DNA of 64,000 nt from Deltaproteobacteria bacterium (GTDB taxonomy: Bacteria; Desulfobacterota; GWC2-55-46), in assembly GCA_016234935.1 (NCBI GenBank), contig JACRNL010000015.1:1-64000 (forward strand), in the 5' to 3' direction. The position numbers and the translations under genes are program-made. Shown one piece after another: positions 1-8,542 of this stretch. Positions within the stretch are counted from its first letter, which is position 1; each line of letters starts with the position of its first letter. The notes under the pieces were generated by a model. It searched no databases. It was not told the origin of the DNA and saw only the letters and a program-made list of their open reading frames with translations.

Positions 1-102
1 CTTGCCTGAAGACCTCCGAAGGGGCTACGATGAATTTCTTCCGATATCAAGATAGCTTTTGAGTCTAAGTGATGGAGAGAATAACCATAGAAACCATGTG
101 TG

Positions 103-430
103 CTAATTCAAAACTGTCTCAACAGAGGGGTTCACCCCAGCAGTTTGAGCGATAATTGCCGCCTTTTGTGCCTTACGCACAGCGCCGGGGTTAATACCGG
201 CAGCCACCTGCTTTCTTGCATTGGCTCGCTTATCCCGCGCATCACTTAAGCTGACTTCCGGGTATGTGCCGAAAGAAAGAAGCTTCTCTTTGCCCTCGTA
301 GCGGTATCTGAACCGCCACCACTTTCCTCCGGCAGGCGTTACCAATAGGAACAGGCCATCGCCGTCTGCCAGCTTGTATGGCTTATCCTTAGGCTTTGCG
401 TTGCGTGTTTTTTGCATCGGTCAATGACAT
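103..430 (-). pseudogene. Tyrosine recombinase (integrase) N-terminal remnant, frameshifted and truncated
   Basis: The readable part (from 417) is 104 residues and matches the arm-type DNA-binding N-terminal domain (DUF4102) of P4-type integrases: RNAKPKDKPYKLADGDGLFL, the GKWWRFRYRYEGKEK strand and GTYPEVSLSDAR. A better start lies at 430 (ATG, MSLTDA), but it is in another frame, so a small indel near codon 7-9 appears to have broken the 5' end. The catalytic domain (R-H-R-Y) is absent: translation stops at 103 after about one quarter of the usual 400 residues. The gene reads away from the tmRNA gene, with its 5' end about 180 bp from the tmRNA 3' end, the classic arrangement for an island integrated at ssrA. 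It is almost certainly inactive. Confidence 0.8.
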
Positions 431-447
431 GGCGCTTACCTCGTTTT

Positions 448-505
448 GGGGGTAACTGCTTTTTGCAGTGGGGGTAACAAGCCAAATGTTACCCCCAGTT
501 ACCCC
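448..505. promoter_or_regulatory. Repeated GGGGTAAC sites upstream of the integrase remnant
   Basis: GGGGGTAAC occurs at 448-456 and 470-478, and its inverse GTTACCCC(C) at 488-496 and 498-505. Two direct copies face two inverted copies between the integrase start and the tmRNA. Position and spacing suggest integrase arm-type or excisionase/regulator binding sites; this is inference. Confidence 0.45.
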
Positions 506-549
506 AAATGTCAATAAACTTCGTTACACCGTGTTGGATGCTAAAAAGC

Positions 550-577
550 AAAAAGCCCGCGTTTTAGCGGGCTTTTT
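550..577 (-). terminator. Intrinsic terminator of tmRNA
   Basis: Perfect 11-bp stem AAAAAGCCCGC / GCGGGCTTTTT with a 6-nt loop, ending in a T run in both directions. It lies 32 bp beyond the tmRNA 3' end. Confidence 0.85.
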
Positions 578-608
578 ACACCTTCTTGGACTTTGAAGGA
601 TTTTCAAA

Positions 609-957
609 TGGTGGAGGCGGTGGGAATCGAACCCACGTCCGGGAACGCTTAGCCTAGGCATCTACATACTTATCCCGTAATCAGGTCTCGCTCATCAGCT
701 GCCCACGGGCAGGCGGCCAATGCGCCAGTCCAGTTGAATCTCGCCGACAGGTCCTTAGGACATAGCCCCGTCAGCCATCCTGCCCTTTGTCATCCTTTAA
801 GCCATGCAGGAGTAGGCGAAAAGGATGCTGGTCGACTTAGGCGGCCAGTGCGTAGTTCGTGTCGTTGCCGACTGTGTTTGTCTGCCTTTTTTACGGGGAG
901 CAAGCCCCGGTATGCTTCCCTCAGCATCGGTTCGTCCCGTCGAAGCCGGTCGCCCCC
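609..957 (-). ncRNA. ssrA: tmRNA (transfer-messenger RNA)
   Basis: The minus strand begins GGGGGCGACCGGCTTCGACG and ends TCCCACCGCCTCCACCA. The 5' GGGGGCG pairs with 3' CGCCTCC to form the alanine-type acceptor stem, and the TPsiC arm GGTTCGATTCCCACC is clear. The length is 349 nt. The internal reading frame, read from the conserved AGTC context, gives a proteolysis tag GNDTNYALAA followed by TAA at about 838-870; the resume codon is GGC (Gly) rather than the common GCA (Ala). tmRNA with SmpB (2433-2921, same strand) rescues ribosomes stalled on broken mRNA and tags the product for degradation. The 3' end is a known integration site for tyrosine-recombinase islands, which explains the integrase remnant beside it. 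Confidence 0.96.
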
Positions 958-1009
958 AGTCTTCGAACAATTTGGACGTATGTCAAAGAGGAACTTCTTA
1001 CATTAATAT

Positions 1010-1038
1010 ATATTACCATTTCCAAAGGAAAAAAACAA
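1010..1038 (-). promoter_or_regulatory. Possible sigma-70 promoter for tmRNA
   Basis: On the minus strand TTGTTT (1033-1038) is followed after 17 bp by TAATAT (1010-1015). This would start transcription about 45 nt before the mature tmRNA 5' end. A TTGACA at 980-985 is closer but has no good -10 before position 957. Confidence 0.35.
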
Positions 1039-1057
1039 GTCCCGCGTTCAGATGCCA

Positions 1058-1078
1058 CGGGCGGGTTTGGAACCCGCC
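1058..1078. repeat. GGGCGGGTT/AACCCGCCC hairpin repeat after the flavodiiron gene
   Basis: Perfect 9-bp inverted repeat with a 3-nt loop, followed by CCTACG and directly adjoining the stop codon of the flavodiiron gene. It has no T run, so it looks more like a dispersed intergenic palindrome than a terminator. Confidence 0.5.
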
Positions 1079-1079
1079 C

Positions 1080-2261
1080 CTACGGACTGATGCCTTCCGC
1101 TTTATGCCTGGCGGCTATTTGGGCGGCCAGGGCATCAAGGGCCGCGAGGTCGTTTGCGGCGGGCTTGCCTTTTACTACAACCGGGCTGAGGAACTCGAGC
1201 TTCAGGTTGGCGAGCGTTGCCGTTATCTGCTCCGGCATCTTTCCTCCCCAGCCGTATGAGCCGATTATCGCCGCGAACTTCATCTTCGGCTTCAAGGCGT
1301 TTGCAAGGAACGCGGCGGAGATGACCTTCGGGTGCGCGCCGCCGAGAACAGTGGGCGAACCTATGACCATCGTGGCCGCGTCAACGAGCGCCATGGCGAA
1401 CCTTCCCGCGTCGGTCACGGCGAGGTTATGCCTCTCGGCCTGAATGCCTCTTTCGGAGAGCGCCTCAACAAGGCGCTCGACCATCGCCTCGGTGCTCCCG
1501 TGCATGGAGACGTAGGGCAGGATTACTGTATTGGCGAGCCTGTCGGAAACCCAATCCCGGTGGCACTGTACGATGAAGTCCGGGTCGCTGAGCACGGGGC
1601 CGTGGCTCGGCGCGATGATCTGCACGGGATACTTTTCAAACCGCTCTATATGCTTTTTTACGATGGCGCGGAAGGGCATCATCACCTCCGCGTAATACCT
1701 CTTGGACGCCTCGCGCACGCGCTGTTTGTCCGGCTCATATATCCCGGAGACCGCAAGGTGAGAGCCGAAGAGGTCGCAGGTGAAGAGCACCCTGTCTTCA
1801 TGCAGGTAAGTCGACATCGTCTCCGGCCAGTGAACCCACGGCGTGTGGATGAACTCAAGGGTCTTGTCGCCGAGTGAAAGTGTCTGGCCGTCATTGACCG
1901 TTACTATCCTGTCTTCCGGTATCCTCACGTGCTCCACAAGCATGGGCTTGCCCTTTGGCGAGGTTATTACCTTTGCCTGAGGATACTTTGCCATTACATT
2001 CGGCAGCGCCCCGGAGTGGTCCTGCTCCGCATGGTGCGCCACTATATAGTCAATCACCTTGACGCCATCGAGACATGACATCAGGACGTCCGCCTTGGAA
2101 GGGTCTACCGTGTCGAGCAGGGCCGTCTTTTCAGACCCTTTCACAAGATACGCGTTGTAGCTCGTGCCGTCCGGCAGGGGGATAAGCGCGTCAAAAAGCC
2201 TCCTGTCCCAATCAACCGCCCCAACAAAAAAAACGCCGTCTTTTATCTTTTTAGGCTGCAT
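1080..2261 (-). CDS. fprA: Flavodiiron protein (FprA family A-type flavoprotein)
   Basis: Reduces O2 to water and/or NO to N2O in the cytoplasm, protecting anaerobic metabolism. The N-terminal metallo-beta-lactamase-like domain keeps all six diiron ligands: H77, E79, D81 (HHAEQDH), H144 (HWPE), D163 (TCDLFGS) and H220 (APSHGP), numbered from the chosen start. A C-terminal flavodoxin domain follows (SMHGST phosphate loop, VIGSPTVLGG, GSYGWGGKMPEQ). The length, 393 residues, is normal for the class A core, with no rubredoxin extension. I chose the ATG at 2261, preceded by GCGAGG, although the frame stays open to 2336, because the extra 25 codons lie in a dispersed repeat. Substrate preference (O2 or NO) cannot be read from sequence. 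Confidence 0.93.
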   Translation of the reverse strand: MQPKKIKDGVFFVGAVDWDRRLFDALIPLPDGTSYNAYLVKGSEKTALLDTVDPSKADVLMSCLDGVKVIDYIVAHHAEQDHSGALPNVMAKYPQAKVITSPKGKPMLVEHVRIPEDRIVTVNDGQTLSLGDKTLEFIHTPWVHWPETMSTYLHEDRVLFTCDLFGSHLAVSGIYEPDKQRVREASKRYYAEVMMPFRAIVKKHIERFEKYPVQIIAPSHGPVLSDPDFIVQCHRDWVSDRLANTVILPYVSMHGSTEAMVERLVEALSERGIQAERHNLAVTDAGRFAMALVDAATMVIGSPTVLGGAHPKVISAAFLANALKPKMKFAAIIGSYGWGGKMPEQITATLANLKLEFLSPVVVKGKPAANDLAALDALAAQIAARHKAEGISP

Positions 2262-2295
2262 GATGAACCTCGCTGTCCACTCCCACATGCTCTCA

Positions 2296-2352
2296 TCGCG
2301 TGTCCCCCGCTCCCCGATAGAGACATTTGAGGACATGTTAAAACGTGCGGGG
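2296..2352. repeat. Dispersed repeat R3 (degenerate copy)
   Basis: Contains GTGTCCCCCGCTCCCCGATAG, then AGACATTTGAGGACA and GGGGGCAGGCTGAAG. It is a diverged member of the family whose core is CCCCGATAGAAACATTCGAG followed by GGCAGGC (better copies near 29430, 29690, 35380 and 42058). It lies just upstream of the flavodiiron start. Confidence 0.6.
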
Positions 2353-2432
2353 GCAGGCTGAAGCTAAGTTGCTTTATCAAGTCTATCAAAATACCGTGAA
2401 AACGCAACTTGACGGATGACATCCGCTCTTTC

Positions 2433-2921
2433 CTACTCCTTCTTCCTCACCTTGACCGCCCTCGCCATTTCCTTTTGCGCATCTTTTTTCTTGAGGGAAT
2501 CCCTCTTGTCATAGGAGGTCTTGCCCTTTGCAAGGGCAAGCTCCACCTTGGCCCTGCCGCCTTTGAAGTACAGCTTCGTCGGGATGATAGTGTAGCCCTT
2601 TTCCCTGACCTTGCCCTGGAGGCGGGCTATTTCTTTTTTATGCAAAAGAAGTTTCCTTGTCCTCTCAGGGTCTATCCGGACAAAGCCGTCGGCCTGCAGA
2701 TAATGGCTTATGTGGACATTGAGCAGAAAGGCCTCTTCATTTATTATCCGCGCGTAGCTGTCCTTGAGGTTGGCCTTGCCCGCGCGAAGGGACTTGACCT
2801 CCGTGCCGGTCAGCATGACCCCTGCCTCGAAGGTCTCCTCGATGTGAAAGTCGTGGTATGCCTTCCTGTTCTGGCATATCAATTTTATGCCGGTATCTTT
2901 TGCTGGAGCGGTAGATGTCAT
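2433..2921 (-). CDS. smpB: SsrA-binding protein SmpB
   Basis: Binds the tRNA-like domain of tmRNA and delivers it to stalled ribosomes. The family hallmarks are in order: QNRKAYHDF at the N-terminus, EAGVMLTGTEVKSLRAGKAN, the DSYARI strand, HISHY, RKLLLHKKEI, TIIPTKLYFK, and the basic C-terminal tail (KGKTSYDKRDSLKKKDAQKE). It has 162 residues, close to the usual 150-160. It is separated from ssrA only by the flavodiiron gene, so both parts of the trans-translation system are in this window. A degenerate R3 repeat lies directly upstream. Confidence 0.97.
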   Translation of the reverse strand: MTSTAPAKDTGIKLICQNRKAYHDFHIEETFEAGVMLTGTEVKSLRAGKANLKDSYARIINEEAFLLNVHISHYLQADGFVRIDPERTRKLLLHKKEIARLQGKVREKGYTIIPTKLYFKGGRAKVELALAKGKTSYDKRDSLKKKDAQKEMARAVKVRKKE

Positions 2922-2931
2922 CTGATTATTC

Positions 2932-3045
2932 TTGCCCTCGAATGCTCGTATCGGGGGTCGGGATGGTTGGCGCGATTGCCGTAACGACAGGGCCTTGAAA
3001 AGCCTGCCCTCGAATGCTTTATCGGGGGGCTGATTACTCCACCCT
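2932..3045. repeat. Two R3-type repeat fragments
   Basis: TTGCCCTCGAATG(CTCGTAT)CGGGGG at about 2932 and CTGCCCTCGAATGCTTTATC at about 3004, both reading as the reverse of the CGATAGAAACATTCGAGGGC core. They fill the smpB/RseC-like gene gap. Confidence 0.6.
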
Positions 3046-3465
3046 TAAGACATGGGGCCTGTAGGATCTGTCCTTTTCGACGAATCTGCCGCAGAGCTTG
3101 ATGCCAAGGAAGGCGATGACAAGGAACACCGCGCCGAGGAGGCCTGAAACAAGGTCGGGATTTTGTCCGGGGAATATTCTTCTGGCCGCGATCTGCCCCA
3201 GCACGACCCCTGATATGAAGCAAAGCGCAGGAACAAGATACAGCAATAGACCGGCCTTTAAGACTGAGGCGCTTCCAACGGTGAACGCCACGCGCTCGCC
3301 GGGCTTTGCGCCCGCGGCGTTAAATGCCTCTATCAGCATATCGGCCCCCTGGCCGCTGATGCACGCGTCTTTTGAGGCGCACCCGTCGCAGGCAGTAGTC
3401 CTTTCAGCCCTTATCACCGCAATGTCGCCCTTGCACCGCACTACAACTCCATGCTCTTCTATCAT
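3034..3465 (-). CDS. RseC/SoxR-reducing system family membrane protein
   Basis: The 143-residue protein has the RseC-family layout (PF04246): a short N-terminal domain with a cysteine cluster (C11, then C26-x2-C29-x5-C35 in ACDGCASKDAC), followed by two hydrophobic segments at about 68-90 and 104-126 with a short charged loop between them. Family members interact with RseB/RseA or with the Rsx/Rnf electron-transport complex; the cysteines may bind a metal or Fe-S centre (family inference). No rnf genes are visible nearby, so the partner is unknown. It starts at ATG 3465; translation ends in an R3 repeat region. Confidence 0.8.
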   Translation of the reverse strand: MIEEHGVVVRCKGDIAVIRAERTTACDGCASKDACISGQGADMLIEAFNAAGAKPGERVAFTVGSASVLKAGLLLYLVPALCFISGVVLGQIAARRIFPGQNPDLVSGLLGAVFLVIAFLGIKLCGRFVEKDRSYRPHVLRVE

Positions 3466-3516
3466 TATATTATCGTAACAGAGAAGAGGATTTTTTTCAA
3501 GGCGGCCGGCTTGCCG

Positions 3517-3550
3517 AAAAAAACCCTATCCCTTTTTTCCGGGGATAGGG
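3517..3550 (-). terminator. Intrinsic terminator of the first chemoreceptor gene
   Basis: On the minus strand a 9-bp stem CCCTATCCC/GGGATAGGG is followed by a T7 run. It lies about 95 bp downstream of the chemoreceptor stop codon. Confidence 0.8.
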
Positions 3551-3574
3551 CTGGCTGTAATCCATACAAGGGCG

Positions 3575-3635
3575 CCGCAAAAACATGTCCCCGCAGGCTT
3601 TAAGCGGGGAAGCGGGGCTGAAGCCTCGCGCTACG
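3575..3635. repeat. Dispersed repeat R4, copy 1
   Basis: About 60 bp beginning CCGCAAAAACATGTCCCCGC and containing AGGCTTTAAGCGGGGAAGC and CTGAAGCCTCGCGCT. Nearly the same sequence occurs inverted at 52471-52531. Its inner part (GCAGGCTTTAAGCGGGG) also appears inside the repeat at 20255-20455. Confidence 0.75.
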
Positions 3636-3645
3636 TTTCAGATTG

Positions 3646-5832
3646 CTAAACGAAATCAGCCCCGGCCCTGCCCGGCATCGGCAGGACATTGCCGGCCTTT
3701 TCCCTCAGGGGTATCACCTTTTTGCCTGCAAGCGGCGCCGTCCTGAAGACCTCTACCATTGACTTAAGGTTGGTGGCAAGGCCGGATATCTCCTCGCTCG
3801 TGCGCGCTATCTGCTGTGCCCCCGCGGCGGTCTCAGCTATAACCGACGCCACGTTTTCTATGTCGCCGGTTATCTGCTCCGTCGCGGCGGACTGCTCTTC
3901 CGTGGCGGTGGATATGTGCTGCATCATGGAGGTCACGACGTCAACCTTTACGACGATGTCCTTGAGCGCCTCTCCTGCGGTGGCTGCGAGCTTCATTCCG
4001 TTTTCAACCGCCTTGACCTCGCTGGCCGTAGAGTCTATGGCCTTTGCGGTCTCATCCTGCATGGCCTTTATCATGCCGCCTATTTCTTTGGTGGCCTTCA
4101 TCGTTTTTTCAGCGAGCTTCCTCACCTCGTCTGCGACTACCGCGAATCCGCGGCCCTGATCCCCGGCCCTTGCGGCCTCTATGGCGGCGTTGAGGGCAAG
4201 TAGGTTGGTCTGGTCGGCTATGTCGTCTATGACGTTGACGATGTTGCCTATCTCCTTTGAGCGGCCTCCGAGCGTCGAGATTATTTTCTGGGATTCCCCC
4301 GCGGTGGCGGCTATCCCGTTCATGCTGCCGATGGTAACGGCGACTATCTCGCCGCCCTTGGAGGCCACGCCGCTTGCGAGCCTGGCGGCCTCGGCGGCGC
4401 CGGATACGTTTTTAGACACCTCTATAAGCGTTGCGTTCATCTCCTGCGAAGAGGTGGACACCTGAGCCGCCCTGTCGTTCTGTGCGGAGCTTCCGTGGGC
4501 TATCTGCGTGGCCGTGGCCGAGAGCTCCTCTGACGATGACGCAAGCTGGGCGACCGTGGCGTGTATCTCCTGGATAATGGCGTTGAACCTGTCTATCATC
4601 CTGTTGAAGGTCTCGGCCATCTGGCCGTTTTCGTCCTTTGAATTCACTTCCAGCTTTACGGTGAGATCTCCGCTTTTCTCTATGCGCGCCATCGTGCCGT
4701 TGAGGTAAAGCATGGGGGAGATAACCTTCGTTCGTATAACGGCTATGGCAAGGACGCCGATGACGATGATGACGCCCAGCGCCGCGAGGGAAAACAGCAT
4801 CTTCCATTTCGACGACAATAGGTCGGCCTCTACTTTTGCGTTGACCATCTTGCCGACGGCGGCGGACACGTCAAGGATGGTATTTATCGCGGCGCTGCTC
4901 CTGTCAATCCACTCTTTTCCGGATATCTGGTAGTCGCCTGTTGCGGCGTGCGCATAGACGCCCTTCCTTGTCTCATTGAAGCTGCCAAGAAAGACGTCTT
5001 CCATCACGGCTGCGCTCTTCATCACCTCCGGCCCGGCTAACCTCGAATCCTTGAGCTGCAGTATGCTCTTGAGGTTCAAATCCACGATTACCCTGTAGGT
5101 ATTGAGCTTTTCCATGGTCGCCGGGTCAATGGGCTTTTTCGCCGAGACGAAGCTGCCCACGGCGGCCCTTTCCCTGCCGGCGTACTCGCTGACGAGCCAG
5201 ACCGCCTGCTTTAGCTCTACGTTCATCCTCATGGCGTCCTGATGGGTGTCGCCCGATGAGCCTATCGCAAAGGCCGCAAGCCTTAAATTAGCGTTCGCGT
5301 CTATGAATGACGTGACGAGCTTGAACCACTCCTGCGGCGGGTAATTCTTCACCTTTTCGTTGAAGTTCGCATCCGCCGTCTTCCTGCCAGTCACTATCTC
5401 GGAATACGCTGCTTTTGATCTGTTTATCGCGTTGCCGAGCATGCTGTTGTCCCTGCTGTTTCCTGAGAGTTTTTCCGCCATGACAAGGGCTTTCGAGAAG
5501 GCCGCATCGCCCTTTGTCCGCGCCTCGATAATCTTCTCGACCAAAGAGCTGTCCACGATATCGCCTGACGATATGGCGATCGCCGTCATGCCGCGCTCCT
5601 TGGCCTCAAAGCCCGATGCGTCAAGAAGTAGGTCGGACAGCTCGTTTGCCATGCCGATGCGCTTTATATCCGAGGATTCGCTGTATGTATTTGAAAAGTC
5701 CTTGAAGGATTCTATGGTCAGGATAACAACCAAAAGGCCGACGACTCCTATGAGGAAGTTCTTGATGCTGATGTTCTTAAGCAGGTTCACGATGCGCCTC
5801 CGGGGGCTGACAGGTTTTACTTTTAAAGACAA
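3646..5832 (-). CDS. Methyl-accepting chemotaxis protein
   Basis: Membrane chemoreceptor that signals through CheW/CheA. Topology: TM1 at about 26-43, a periplasmic all-helical sensor region (about 45-340, with an EAKERG motif reminiscent of nitrate/nitrite-sensing NIT-like helices), TM2 at about 345-367, HAMP, then the MCP signalling domain with the conserved hairpin tip [20 protein letters not shown] near residue 540 and [18 protein letters not shown]. It has 728 residues and no C-terminal NWETF-type pentapeptide for CheR/CheB tethering. It is a close paralogue of the receptor at 25365-27524 (similar length, sensor and C-terminal basic/proline tail). No che genes are in the window. The ligand is unknown. 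Confidence 0.95.
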   Translation of the reverse strand: MSLKVKPVSPRRRIVNLLKNISIKNFLIGVVGLLVVILTIESFKDFSNTYSESSDIKRIGMANELSDLLLDASGFEAKERGMTAIAISSGDIVDSSLVEKIIEARTKGDAAFSKALVMAEKLSGNSRDNSMLGNAINRSKAAYSEIVTGRKTADANFNEKVKNYPPQEWFKLVTSFIDANANLRLAAFAIGSSGDTHQDAMRMNVELKQAVWLVSEYAGRERAAVGSFVSAKKPIDPATMEKLNTYRVIVDLNLKSILQLKDSRLAGPEVMKSAAVMEDVFLGSFNETRKGVYAHAATGDYQISGKEWIDRSSAAINTILDVSAAVGKMVNAKVEADLLSSKWKMLFSLAALGVIIVIGVLAIAVIRTKVISPMLYLNGTMARIEKSGDLTVKLEVNSKDENGQMAETFNRMIDRFNAIIQEIHATVAQLASSSEELSATATQIAHGSSAQNDRAAQVSTSSQEMNATLIEVSKNVSGAAEAARLASGVASKGGEIVAVTIGSMNGIAATAGESQKIISTLGGRSKEIGNIVNVIDDIADQTNLLALNAAIEAARAGDQGRGFAVVADEVRKLAEKTMKATKEIGGMIKAMQDETAKAIDSTASEVKAVENGMKLAATAGEALKDIVVKVDVVTSMMQHISTATEEQSAATEQITGDIENVASVIAETAAGAQQIARTSEEISGLATNLKSMVEVFRTAPLAGKKVIPLREKAGNVLPMPGRAGADFV

Positions 5833-5985
5833 GACCGGGCGGATACAATCAGGATGGAATATTATTACATGTATTTTGTTTTTTACAAGAAATTTATTCC
5901 AATAAAGATGTGAAACTTAAAGCCCCGCCCAATATACTTCGTCAACCGGTGAATGCATAGACAGCTTATTTATACCGGCTGCCGG

Positions 5986-7455
5986 TCAGATACGCTCAAA
6001 GTCGTCGTCCAGCCGCACGATGTCGTCCTCTCCGACATACTCGCCGCACTGCACTTCTATAATCTCAAGCGGAGCGTCCCCTGCGTTCTCTATCCTGTGT
6101 TTGACGCCCCTTGGGATATAGGTGCTCTGGTTTATCCCTATCTCGATGGTCTCTTCGCCCCTCTGGATGCGGGCAGCGCCGGTTATCACCACCCAGTGTT
6201 CGCTCCTTTTGGCGTGCGACTGCAGGCTGAGCCGCCTGTGAGGCTCGACCCGTATCTTTTTTATCTTGTAGCCGTCGCCATGCTCAAGCAGGGTGTAGGA
6301 CCCCCAGGGCCGTTCAACGGTCCTGTGCACCTCGTGCTCTGCGAAGCCTTTCTTTTTGAGTATCCCGACGATTTCCTTGACCTCCTGCGCCCTGTCCTTC
6401 GGACATACGAGAGTCGCGTCGGGCGTGTCAACGAGTATGACGTCTTTTAGCCCGATGGTTGCAACGACCCTGTTACAGCCGATGATTATGGAATTAGAGC
6501 TCCCGATGTCTATGACCCGACCTTTAACGATATTACCGTGCTCGTCGGGCTGGAGTATATCGGCAAAGGAAGACCAGCTCCCCATGTCGGACCATCGGAA
6601 GCTGGCAGGGAATACCACGACGTCATCGGCCTTCTCAAGGATGCCGTGGTCAATGGAGACGGCCGTTATTTCATTATACGCCTCGAACTCGTCTTTGCCC
6701 GCGTGGATACCGGCTATGCCCCTGTAGACGTCAGGCAGATGCTTTTGAAGCTCCTCAAGGATGCGGGAGGCCTTCCAGAGGAATATGCCGCTGTTCCAAT
6801 AGTACCCGCCTTCTCTCAGATACCGGCGCGCCCTTTTTATGTCCGGCTTTTCAACAAACCGTTCGACAGGCCGCACAATAAAGCCCTTTATCTTTCTCGC
6901 GCCTGCCTTGCCGGCCTTTATGTACCCATAGCCGGTCTCAGGATGTGTCGGGACTATCCCGAAGGTGACGAGGTGGCCTTCCCTTGCCGCCTGGGCCGCC
7001 GCGTCAAGGGCTGTCCTGAAAGGCTTGCCGTCCTCGATTATATGATCCGCGGGCAAGACCGCCATGACCGCGTCCGGGTCGTTATTATATATCCGCATGG
7101 CCGCAAGTCCTATCGCGGGCGCAGTATTCCTGCCCATCGGCTCGACTATGTAGCCCGGAGAGAATGCCTTACCATCGTACGAGAGATGTATCCGTATTAT
7201 CTCCGCCTGCTTTGAGTTGGTGACGATATAGACCCTGTTTGAAGGTATAAGCGGCTCGAGCCTTCTGAGCGTGGATTTCAGCATGGACTCGTCCCCGACT
7301 ACCTTTAAAAGCTGTTTTGGCGTGGTTTCACGGCTTAAGGGCCAGAACCTGCTCCCTATGCCTCCGGCAAGTATCGCCGCGTAAAGCATGCCGTCTTTTT
7401 CAGGTTTTTTTTGCGTGACGGCTGTCTTTTCCAATTTGGTTGTCCTGGTCTTCAT
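5986..7455 (-). CDS. manC: Bifunctional mannose-1-phosphate guanylyltransferase / mannose-6-phosphate isomerase
   Basis: Makes GDP-mannose from GTP and mannose-1-P; the C-terminal cupin belongs to the type II phosphomannose isomerase family. Visible motifs: nucleotide-binding AAILAGGIGSRFWPLSR near the N-terminus, the FVEKPD motif, then the cupin with RPWGSYTLLEHGDGYKIKKI, PHRRLSLQSHAKRSEHW and the IPRGVKHRIEN strand. The length of 489 is typical. The first 22 residues (Lys/Thr rich) precede the conserved core, so the start could instead be the ATG at 7389. It is the last gene of the minus-strand polysaccharide locus and supplies activated mannose (or GDP-fucose/rhamnose precursors) to it. 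Confidence 0.94.
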   Translation of the reverse strand: MKTRTTKLEKTAVTQKKPEKDGMLYAAILAGGIGSRFWPLSRETTPKQLLKVVGDESMLKSTLRRLEPLIPSNRVYIVTNSKQAEIIRIHLSYDGKAFSPGYIVEPMGRNTAPAIGLAAMRIYNNDPDAVMAVLPADHIIEDGKPFRTALDAAAQAAREGHLVTFGIVPTHPETGYGYIKAGKAGARKIKGFIVRPVERFVEKPDIKRARRYLREGGYYWNSGIFLWKASRILEELQKHLPDVYRGIAGIHAGKDEFEAYNEITAVSIDHGILEKADDVVVFPASFRWSDMGSWSSFADILQPDEHGNIVKGRVIDIGSSNSIIIGCNRVVATIGLKDVILVDTPDATLVCPKDRAQEVKEIVGILKKKGFAEHEVHRTVERPWGSYTLLEHGDGYKIKKIRVEPHRRLSLQSHAKRSEHWVVITGAARIQRGEETIEIGINQSTYIPRGVKHRIENAGDAPLEIIEVQCGEYVGEDDIVRLDDDFERI

Positions 7456-7615
7456 ATTAGCCGGGTGTTGTAAAGCGGTCTTTTTTTAAGGCAGGCTGTC
7501 ATACACCAAATATCGTTGTCCAGATTTTGGAGAGTATTGCAGTTTATAGGGTTGGCTCCATCCAGCAAAATGTCAGCTACCCACCACCCTCCTGCGCTGC
7601 TTAATTTCCGCATAC

Positions 7616-8542
7616 CTAAAGGCACTTGGACAGGTAATCCATCGTCCTTCTCAATCCGTCCTCTAACCGCACCTGCGGGCTCCATCCAAGTTCCCTCTTC
7701 GCCCTCGATATGTCAAGCACGTTTACCGGCACGTCGAAGGAGCGGGCCGGGGCAAATCTTACGGAAATTGGCCGGCCTGTCACTTTCTCTATGTGGCGAA
7801 TAAGATCAAGCAGGGACGTCCCCTCTCCGCTCCCTATATTAAAGATCCTTTCCGCGCCTCCATATCCCGCCGCCGCCATGACCGCACCGGAGACATCGGA
7901 CACATGGATATAATCCCTCGTGACCGAACCGTCGCCCCATATCTCAATGGGCTCATTTTTAATTGCCTTATAGAGGAAGACCGTCACGGCGCCCTGAGAG
8001 GAAGCCGGCCGTTGGCGTTCACCGTAAGGGTTTGATATCCTGAGGATAGCGTAATCGAGCCCGTGGAGGTGATTATATAGTTTCAGGTATTTCTCTATGG
8101 AAAGTTTCTGTATCCCATACGAGCAAAGCGGCTCCGTGGAGTGGGTCTCAGGGATAGGGGTTACTGTCGGCATCCCGTATATTGTCCCTCCGGATGAAAG
8201 GAATATGACCTTCTTCACGCCATCTTTTTTAGCCGCATCAAGAAGATGCAGGGTCGAGATAAGGTTTGAGGATATATCGTATACGGGATTTTCGTTTGAG
8301 CTTTTCGGCAAGGTCGTGCAGAGGGAGTGAACTATGATATCCACGCCAACTACCGCATCCTTCACGTGGGCTTCGTTAATAAAGTCTCCCTCGACCCATT
8401 CCACATGCGGAAGAATGTGTCTAACGCTATCCTTTGCGACAGATTCTTTTTCAAATATTCGCACGGCATGGCCGGCCTTGATAAACGCCTCCGTGATGTG
8501 CGAACCTATGAATCCGCCGCCGCCAAGCACAAGGATTTTCAT
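7616..8542 (-). CDS. NAD-dependent sugar epimerase/dehydratase (extended SDR)
   Basis: Extended short-chain dehydrogenase acting on a nucleotide sugar, probably a UDP-hexose 4-epimerase-like enzyme. It has an N-terminal Rossmann motif LGGGGFIGSHI, the catalytic Ser region (FLSSGGTIYG), the Tyr-x3-Lys pair in CSYGIQKLSIEKY, and the substrate-domain ISNPYGERQRP and GDGSVTRDYIHVSDV motifs. It has 308 residues, as expected. Its ATG overlaps the stop of the upstream glycosyltransferase (ATGA at 8539-8542), indicating translational coupling. The exact sugar is not determinable. Confidence 0.9.
   Translation of the reverse strand: MKILVLGGGGFIGSHITEAFIKAGHAVRIFEKESVAKDSVRHILPHVEWVEGDFINEAHVKDAVVGVDIIVHSLCTTLPKSSNENPVYDISSNLISTLHLLDAAKKDGVKKVIFLSSGGTIYGMPTVTPIPETHSTEPLCSYGIQKLSIEKYLKLYNHLHGLDYAILRISNPYGERQRPASSQGAVTVFLYKAIKNEPIEIWGDGSVTRDYIHVSDVSGAVMAAAGYGGAERIFNIGSGEGTSLLDLIRHIEKVTGRPISVRFAPARSFDVPVNVLDISRAKRELGWSPQVRLEDGLRRTMDYLSKCL

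Noticed and set aside
734-1443. Plus-strand open frames across the tmRNA gene and the flavodiiron 3' end
   Set aside because: They lie antisense to a clear tmRNA and a conserved gene and show no domain.
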